Assembly: GCA_963581225.1 (NCBI GenBank)
Contig: CAUZMW010000006.1
Coordinates: 1 to 37,848, forward strand
Source: SMWC01 sp963581225
Lineage (GTDB): Bacteria; Pseudomonadota; Gammaproteobacteria; Steroidobacterales; Rariloculaceae
Reading direction: 5' to 3'
Length of the DNA stretch: 37,848 bases
Positions 32,677 to 37,848 of this stretch are shown in pieces. The notes below the pieces were generated by a model. That model made no database searches and had not been told where the DNA came from. It saw nothing but the letters and a program-made list of their open reading frames with translations. How positions within the stretch are numbered: position 1 is the first letter of the stretch; every line of letters begins with the position of its first letter. The position numbers and the translations under genes were made by a program.

Positions 32677-33486
32677 ATGGCACAGATACCGAGTCGCTAT
32701 TTCATCGATCTGACTCAGCCCGAGATCGCTGCGCAGCTGCAGAACAATCCACTAGTCATTCTGCCGGCCGGCAGCGTTGAGCAGCACGGCCCACATCTGC
32801 CGACGGGCACCGATATCTATGCGGCGAACGTTATCGGCCACGCTGTCGCGGAGCAAATGGACGGCCTGGTACTACCTGGTGGCCCGTTGGGCGTGACGCC
32901 AATGCATATGCCGTTCGAAGGCACGCTCACTCTGACCCCTGAGACTTACATGCGCGTCGTCGAAGAAACCTGCGCGTCGACGGCACAGCACGGCGCGAAG
33001 CAGCTACTGATTCTCAACTGGCACGAAGGCAATATCCCGTCGCTCTCGGTAGCGGCCGACAAACTGCATCGTGATCACGGCATGACGGTGCTGACGGTAC
33101 AGGCCTGCTATATCGCCGCAGATCTCTATGGCCACGAGTGCGGCGGGCTGACCCATGGCGGTGAGATCGAAGCGCTCGCGATACTCGCTCACCGGCCGGA
33201 ACTCGTGCATCTGGATCGAATCGACTATTCGTCCGATCAAGAGCATGGCCGCAAGATGGATAAACTTCGGCGTACGCGAACATTTCAACCCGTGTTGACC
33301 GATATTCGTTCCATCGCCGCAACGGGTTGGTACGGAAAGCCGGAACATGCGACGGTGGAAAAGGCACAGAGAATGCTTACTGAAGTCGCTGCAGCTATCG
33401 CAGCGGAGGCTGGTGAGATCTTTCGGCAACTTGAGGCCGTGCAAGGCGGTGTCGCAGAAGTACGGCGTCTACAGCAGGCGAGTTGA
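32677..33486 (+). CDS. Creatininase-family amidohydrolase
   Basis: A 269-residue creatininase-fold hydrolase. The metal-binding motif PAGSVEQHGPHLPTGTD (Glu, His, Asp) is exact; the usual NGHGGN is replaced by NWHEGN (LLILNWHEGNIPS), and HGGEIEALAIL represents the later HAGExET block. Family members hydrolyse creatinine or formamide side chains in cofactor synthesis, and at least one (IolN of Thermotoga, as I remember) opens a diketo-inositol ring, so amide, lactone or C-C substrates are all possible. True creatinine degradation is unlikely because no creatinase or sarcosine genes are near. AAGGA 8 bases before the ATG is a good ribosome site. It lies between the Gfo/Idh enzyme and a cupin. 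Confidence 0.9.
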   Translation: MAQIPSRYFIDLTQPEIAAQLQNNPLVILPAGSVEQHGPHLPTGTDIYAANVIGHAVAEQMDGLVLPGGPLGVTPMHMPFEGTLTLTPETYMRVVEETCASTAQHGAKQLLILNWHEGNIPSLSVAADKLHRDHGMTVLTVQACYIAADLYGHECGGLTHGGEIEALAILAHRPELVHLDRIDYSSDQEHGRKMDKLRRTRTFQPVLTDIRSIAATGWYGKPEHATVEKAQRMLTEVAAAIAAEAGEIFRQLEAVQGGVAEVRRLQQAS

Positions 33487-33521
33487 CCCGAAGAGTCACG
33501 GCCCGCAGACGGAGGTAATCG

Positions 33522-33881
33522 GTGGCGCGCGTAGTCAGACTTGAGAAAGCCAGAAATCTGGGGCTGCCGGGCCGGAAGTCACTGGAGATCATTTCAGATG
33601 CAGAAGGCTCTAAGGCAGTCACGCTGCGGTACGTCGAAATACCGATACCCGCAACCGGGGAAGAACTGCGCCTACCGCATTCGCACAGCGACTGTGAGGA
33701 ATGCATCCATGTCCTGTCCGGGCGCGGTCTTTTCTGTACGGATGAAGACGAACAGGTATTGCAGCCCGGTGACACAATTCTCATTCCATCTGGCGAGTTG
33801 CACGTGACACGCAACACAGGCGAGACACCATTGGTACTGCTGTGCTTCTTTCCGCTTAGTAATCTCGACACACACGGCTAA
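33522..33881 (+). CDS. Single-domain cupin protein
   Basis: A 119-residue cupin. Motif 1 (LPHSHSDCEECIHVLSGRG) fits H-x-H-x3-E...G, and motif 2 (GDTILIPSGELHVTRN) fits G-x5-P-x-G-x2-H-x3-N exactly, so a metal ion bound by three His and one Glu is predicted. Small cupins act as isomerases, lyases, dioxygenases or plain binding proteins; the function cannot be read from the sequence. GTG 33522 is chosen because GGAGGT stands five bases before it. The position inside the catabolic operon suggests a step on the same substrate, for example an isomerisation. Confidence 0.88.
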   Translation: MARVVRLEKARNLGLPGRKSLEIISDAEGSKAVTLRYVEIPIPATGEELRLPHSHSDCEECIHVLSGRGLFCTDEDEQVLQPGDTILIPSGELHVTRNTGETPLVLLCFFPLSNLDTHG

Positions 33882-33901
33882 ATGGACCGGAGTCCGTGAC
33901 G

Positions 33902-34882
33902 ATGATCTATGACGTTGCGTGCCTGCGCCCGGAGGCGGACTTCCTGAGGGTCGGGATCGTGCCGCCAGAGACACTCTCGATAGACTATCTTAGCCCAGCA
34001 GATCAACAACTCGCCGCAACCCTGGCCCAAGTACGTGCATTGGTCATTCCGGCTGTCGGACCGAAGCTTGAGCCTGCGCTGTTCGAGAACCGCACCATAC
34101 AGTTGGTTCAGGTTACCGGGGCCGGTGTAGATCGTCTCGATGAGCCGGCGATGAGGAAATTCGGCATCGCGGTTGCGAACGTACCGGGGAGTTCGAACGA
34201 TGCGGTCGCCGAGTATGCGGTGAGCTGCGCACTCATGTTGCTGCGGCGTATCGCTTGGGCCGATGGGGAAATTCGTCTGGGTAACTACGGTGAGATACGC
34301 TCTCGCATGATTGCGGCCAGCCTGCCCGGGCTAGCGGATCTTATCGTCGGGGTCGTCGGGCTCGGGACGATCGGCACGGCGGTCGCGGAGGCCTTTCACC
34401 GCATGGGTAGCCGAATCGTCTACTATGATCCTATCGCCACAGGCTCGGATGCGACCGAACGAATGGCTGCGCAGCCATTGTCACTGCGTGAGCTTCTGCA
34501 ACAGGCAGATGTCGTCACGCTGCACGTGCCGCTGATTCCGGCGACAGAAGGCCTCATCGGCGCGAGCGAACTCGCCTGCATGAAGCGCGACGCGGTTCTC
34601 ATCAACGCCGCTCGAGGCGGGATCGTTGATGAAGCGGCATTGGCGGCGCGACTTGCGTCCGGGGATTTAGGTGGCGCAGCGCTCGATGTCTACGCAGAGG
34701 AGCCACCGTCTTCTTCCAACCCGTTGTTCGCATTGGATGGAGACGCGACCAGGCGAGTGTTGTTTACGCCGCATATCGCCGGCGTCACTCGGCAGTCATG
34801 GGCGAACTTATTTCGTTCGTCTTGGGAGAATGTCGTGCGGGTTCTAGACCGCGGTGAGGCGCCTCTAAACCGGGTATATTGA
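33902..34882 (+). CDS. D-2-hydroxyacid dehydrogenase, SlcC candidate
   Basis: A roughly 326-residue NAD(P)-dependent D-2-hydroxyacid dehydrogenase. The catalytic domain opens with the truncated N-lobe and VTGAGVDRLDEPAM; the Rossmann motif is VVGLGTIGTAVAEAF, the catalytic Arg is in INAARGGIVDEAAL, the Glu in LDVYAEEPPSS and the His in TPHIAGVTRQSW. The full Arg-Glu-His triad is therefore present, unlike in the SerA of this window. ATG 33902 has GGAG nine bases upstream; GTG 33896 is also in frame but is too near that site. (S)-sulfolactate dehydrogenase SlcC belongs to this family and is likewise encoded beside suyAB and a TTT transporter in Chromohalobacter. A different 2-hydroxyacid is possible. 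Confidence 0.88.
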   Translation: MIYDVACLRPEADFLRVGIVPPETLSIDYLSPADQQLAATLAQVRALVIPAVGPKLEPALFENRTIQLVQVTGAGVDRLDEPAMRKFGIAVANVPGSSNDAVAEYAVSCALMLLRRIAWADGEIRLGNYGEIRSRMIAASLPGLADLIVGVVGLGTIGTAVAEAFHRMGSRIVYYDPIATGSDATERMAAQPLSLRELLQQADVVTLHVPLIPATEGLIGASELACMKRDAVLINAARGGIVDEAALAARLASGDLGGAALDVYAEEPPSSSNPLFALDGDATRRVLFTPHIAGVTRQSWANLFRSSWENVVRVLDRGEAPLNRVY

Positions 34883-34936
34883 GTTGGCTTTGCAGGAACG
34901 CGTCGAGAACGAATAATCGGTCAGGAGTTGCCTGAG

Positions 34937-36013
34937 ATGTTGGTAGTTCGAAAACACTTTCTGACGCTGATCGCGAGCGCGTGCGTTGTCGTCACGGGCG
35001 TCCCGGCGCAGGCCCAGGACGAGAATTACTTCGACGGGAAGACGATTACCGTTTACGTCGGACGGACCCCCGGCAGCGGTGCCGATCTGTCAGTTCGAAT
35101 CTTTGTCGAGTTCTGGAAACAACACATTCCAGGCAACCCCACGATGGTAGTGCGCAATGTTCCGGGCGGCGGCGGCACGCGAGTCTGGAATCTCGGCGCC
35201 GAGGTCGCCGACGCTGACGGCCTGCATATTCTCTATTCGCCAACTTCGGGTGCGGCGGCTATCCTGAAAGAACCGGGGCTCAGGGCCGATTTTGCTAAGA
35301 TGCCGTATATCGGCGGCCTGATGAGCCCGAATATGGCTTATGTTCGGACAGATAAAGTCAGCAGCGCCGAAGATCTGCTGACGGCCGACGGATTGATATT
35401 CGGCGGCCAGACACCGGCCCATCGTTTCGACCTTCTCGGTCGCCTTGGCCTCGATGCCGTCGGTGCCAACTACCAATATGCGACCGGGTTCCCAGGCGCG
35501 GCCGACGTTTTCAACGCCGTGCGTCGAGGCGAGATCGATATCCAGGTGGCTTCGTTGGGGCTCTACCGCTTCTCGATCGAGCCGACTCTGGTCAAGGAAG
35601 GACTCGCGATACCGCTATGGCATAACCCGGCGGCCGACACGAACGGCAATCTGACTGCGCTGGAAGTCGCGGCGGATATCCCCTCCTATATGGAGTTCTA
35701 CGAGAACTTGACGGGTACTCCGCCCTCGGGCCAAGAGTTCGAGATGTACAAATGGTTGCTGCCCAGGGTCAATAACATCGTCTACGCGGCGCTCCTACCG
35801 CCGAATACGCCCGCGGAAATTCAGGAGATACTGCGTGAGAGTTTCCTCGACGTCACCGAGAACCCGGATTATCAAGCACAGGAACTGACGATGTACGGTT
35901 TCAACCTGCCGGTTATCGGTGCCGACGAAGGAACGGCCATTCTCAATAGCCTGTACGACGTTCCCGAGAGCGTCTCGACTTATCTCAAAAACTATATCGA
36001 CGCGGTCCGCTAG
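34937..36013 (+). CDS. tctC: TctC/Bug-family substrate-binding protein of a tripartite tricarboxylate transporter
   Basis: A periplasmic solute-binding protein of the Bug (TctC) family with about 358 residues. The signal peptide is FLTLIASACVVVTGVPAQAQ, with cleavage after AQA likely. The family ligand loops are ITVYVGRTPGSGADLSVRIF and NVPGGGGTRVWNLGAEVADAD. The frame opens at TTG 34928, but AGGAG touches that codon and is correctly spaced (9 bases) for ATG 34937. Bug proteins bind small carboxylates (citrate, tartrate, nicotinate, and for SlcH sulfolactate). The adjoining TctA-TctB fusion would be the membrane part. The ligand is inferred only from the operon. Confidence 0.92.
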   Translation: MLVVRKHFLTLIASACVVVTGVPAQAQDENYFDGKTITVYVGRTPGSGADLSVRIFVEFWKQHIPGNPTMVVRNVPGGGGTRVWNLGAEVADADGLHILYSPTSGAAAILKEPGLRADFAKMPYIGGLMSPNMAYVRTDKVSSAEDLLTADGLIFGGQTPAHRFDLLGRLGLDAVGANYQYATGFPGAADVFNAVRRGEIDIQVASLGLYRFSIEPTLVKEGLAIPLWHNPAADTNGNLTALEVAADIPSYMEFYENLTGTPPSGQEFEMYKWLLPRVNNIVYAALLPPNTPAEIQEILRESFLDVTENPDYQAQELTMYGFNLPVIGADEGTAILNSLYDVPESVSTYLKNYIDAVR

Positions 36014-36033
36014 TGCCGGTTCGCTGAGACATC

Positions 36034-37848
36034 ATGATTGAAGGCTTGACGGCCGGCCTGCTGCTGGCGTTCAGCTGGCCGACGATCGGTTATCTGCTGC
36101 TCGGTGTCTTTCTCGGCATGTGGATCGGCGCCGTCCCGGGGCTGGGTGGCGCAGTTGGTCTCGCACTGATGTTGCCGTTTACCTTCAATATGGACCCGGT
36201 GCCCGCGTTCGCCTTGCTATTAGGTATGTACGCCGTCACATCGACGAGCGATAGCATCTCTTCGATCATGCTTGGCATTCCCGGCACCGTTGCGTCCCAG
36301 GCGACGATTCTCGACGGGTATCCGTTGGCCAAGAAGGGGCAAGCGGCCCGCGCTTTCGGCGCAACCTACACAGTCTCGGCTTTTGGCGGCGTGGTCGGCG
36401 CGTTGTTACTCGCTGCGTCGCTGCCGATTATTCTCCCGTTTATTTTCGCTTTTGGCGTACCCGAATTCTTCATGCTGTCGGTACTTGGCCTAACCATGGT
36501 CGGCGTACTGTCGGGTCAATCGATACTAAAGGGCATGAGCGTCGCCTTGTTCGGCCTCTTGCTGACGACCATCGGTTACGCAAACGCCACCGGTGTGCCG
36601 CGCTTCTATCTGGGCGCCAACTACCTGTTAGACGGCATACCGATCATTCCGATCGTTCTGGGCCTATTCGGAATTCCCGAGCTAATGGAGCTCGCGGTGA
36701 AGAACACATCGATTTCACGCGTCTCCCGCGACGACTCGGGTGACGGCGGAATGTGGCGGGGAATCAAGGACGCCTACGTACACCGCTGGTTGGCGCTCCG
36801 CTGCGCGCTGCTCGGTACGTATATCGGCATGATTCCCGGATTGGGTGCCGCGATCGTCGACTGGATCGCTTACGGCCACGCCGTTCAGAGTGCACGTGAT
36901 AAATCGCAATTCGGTAACGGCGACATTCGGGGGGTGATCGCACCGGAGACCGCGAATAACGCGCACAAGGCCGGTGCACTGATACCGACCGTCGCTTTCG
37001 GCATTCCCGGCAGCCTCGGCACCGCAATTCTGCTCGGAGCGCTTGTCATCAAAGGCCTCAGGCCGGGGCTGGATATGTTGACCGTAAACCTCGCATTGAC
37101 CTTCAGCATGATCTGGGAGATTGCGTTGGCGAATCTTCTTGCGGCCGGCCTGCTGATGTTGCTCAGCCGACAGATTCAGAAAATCGCGTTTGTTCCGGGT
37201 CATCTGATCGTTCCCGGCGTGATGGTGGTTCTGCTGATGGGCGCCTGGGTCGCGACCAACTCGATGGGGGACTGGTGGACCTGCCTCGCGATGGGGACAC
37301 TGGGCTATGTCATGAAACAGGGCGGCTGGCCACGGCCACCGCTGATTCTAGCGTTGGTACTCGGCGGCTTGATGGAAAACAATCTGCAGCTTAGTACACA
37401 AATTTACAACGGTTATGAATGGCTGTACGACCGCCCTGTCGTTGTTGCCATCGAGTTGCTGATTGTCCTGACGGTCGTATTGTCCGTACGTGGAATCATC
37501 AAGCCAAAAGGTCAGTCCGCTCAGGGAGGCGAGGGTGCTAGCCGCAACCCGCTGCTCTCACTGCCTCTGGCGGCAGGTTTCACCGTCGTGTTTCTGCTGG
37601 CGTTATCGGAAACGTTAGGCTTTCAGGAAACCGCAACGGCGCAGTTTCCTCGCGCCATACTGATCGTGGCAATTCCGCTGGCACTGTTGATTGTCGGCAA
37701 GGACGTTATTGCATCGAGAAAAGCCGCCTATGATACGGGCGGCATGACGATCGCGATGCGCTCTGCGCTTAGGCAAGCCGATCTCGGCCCGAGCGTGCTA
37801 TTCATCGGTTACTTGCTGGCGATGATCGCCGTAACCTACATCGCAGGG
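36034..37848 (+). CDS. TctA-TctB fusion permease of a tripartite tricarboxylate transporter (3' truncated)
   Basis: I read this frame directly: ATG 36034, open to the window end (605 codons so far). Residues 1 to about 490 form the large TctA membrane subunit with its repeated glycine-rich motifs: WIGAVPGLGGAVGLALMLPF near the start and GTYIGMIPGLGAAIVDWIAY in the second half, then NNAHKAGALIPTVAFGIPGS. Without a stop, a linker rich in Gly/Ser (about 495-505) leads to another block of hydrophobic helices (LPLAAGFTVVFLLALSETLG, AQFPRAILIVAIPLALLIVG) that looks like TctB. TctA and TctB are usually separate proteins, with fusions in some bacteria. It follows tctC by 20 bases. No stop before the end of the window. 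Confidence 0.9.
   Translation, partial: MIEGLTAGLLLAFSWPTIGYLLLGVFLGMWIGAVPGLGGAVGLALMLPFTFNMDPVPAFALLLGMYAVTSTSDSISSIMLGIPGTVASQATILDGYPLAKKGQAARAFGATYTVSAFGGVVGALLLAASLPIILPFIFAFGVPEFFMLSVLGLTMVGVLSGQSILKGMSVALFGLLLTTIGYANATGVPRFYLGANYLLDGIPIIPIVLGLFGIPELMELAVKNTSISRVSRDDSGDGGMWRGIKDAYVHRWLALRCALLGTYIGMIPGLGAAIVDWIAYGHAVQSARDKSQFGNGDIRGVIAPETANNAHKAGALIPTVAFGIPGSLGTAILLGALVIKGLRPGLDMLTVNLALTFSMIWEIALANLLAAGLLMLLSRQIQKIAFVPGHLIVPGVMVVLLMGAWVATNSMGDWWTCLAMGTLGYVMKQGGWPRPPLILALVLGGLMENNLQLSTQIYNGYEWLYDRPVVVAIELLIVLTVVLSVRGIIKPKGQSAQGGEGASRNPLLSLPLAAGFTVVFLLALSETLGFQETATAQFPRAILIVAIPLALLIVGKDVIASRKAAYDTGGMTIAMRSALRQADLGPSVLFIGYLLAMIAVTYIAG

Noticed and set aside
32677..33486. Creatinine catabolism
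   Set aside because: No creatinase, sarcosine oxidase or creatine genes are near, and the active-site motif differs from true creatininase.
1..37848. CRISPR arrays, insertion sequences, tRNA or rRNA genes, phage genes
   Set aside because: I looked through the intergenic stretches and found no direct-repeat arrays, transposase motifs or tRNA-like cloverleafs; the eye search is not a substitute for a dedicated scan.

Overview
The window (37,848 bp, GC clearly above 50 %) is chromosomal DNA of a gammaproteobacterium. Gene content and order point there: yciB-yciI-bolA, yciO, scpAB-rluB, yciK, gph-ubiG, and above all the chain gyrA-serC-serA-pheA-aroA-cmk-rpsA-ihfB-lapA-lapB, a variant of the known gammaproteobacterial serine/aromatic 'supraoperon'. 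I cannot name a genus; an uncultured lineage near Xanthomonadales/Woeseiales would fit, but this is a guess. No rRNA, tRNA, CRISPR array, insertion sequence or phage gene was seen. All family assignments rest on motifs and remembered homologues, not on database searches.

Layout. 1-1045: 3' end of ligA, then a broken DUF6502-type gene. 1049-3021 (minus): yciB, yciI, bolA and a parvulin lipoprotein, tightly packed. 3101-6863 (plus): yciO, a site-2 protease homologue, scpA, scpB, rluB. 6877-11737 (minus): yciK, a rmuC pseudogene with at least three lesions, gph, ubiG and mtaD. 12005-25095 (plus): gyrA to lapB, a ComEA-like protein and galU. Up to here it is a housekeeping chromosome.

25126-37848 is an accessory catabolic region. 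First comes a translationally coupled pair on the minus strand: a CaiB/BaiF CoA-transferase followed by an exported FMN alpha-hydroxy-acid dehydrogenase that carries an unusual CxxCH heme-c motif. Then come two small membrane proteins, one of only 30 residues. Last are two divergent operons that share a 63-bp control region with nested palindromes. The minus-strand operon encodes a GntR/FCD regulator and a split UxaA-family lyase, with a YeiH/PSE-family exporter downstream. The plus-strand operon encodes a Gfo/Idh/MocA dehydrogenase, a creatininase-family hydrolase, a cupin, a D-2-hydroxyacid dehydrogenase, and a tripartite tricarboxylate transporter (TctC plus a TctA-TctB fusion cut by the window end).

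My main interpretation is that the divergent operons are a C3-sulfonate (sulfolactate) degradation locus. A split sulfo-lyase (SuyAB-like), a sulfite/sulfate exporter (PSE family), an SlcC-like dehydrogenase and a TTT importer are the same parts list as described for Chromohalobacter salexigens sulfolactate degradation. The Gfo/Idh-creatininase-cupin trio is not part of any sulfolactate pathway I know and may process a larger, so far undescribed precursor. The competing reading is sugar-acid or cyclitol degradation through an altronate-dehydratase-type enzyme.
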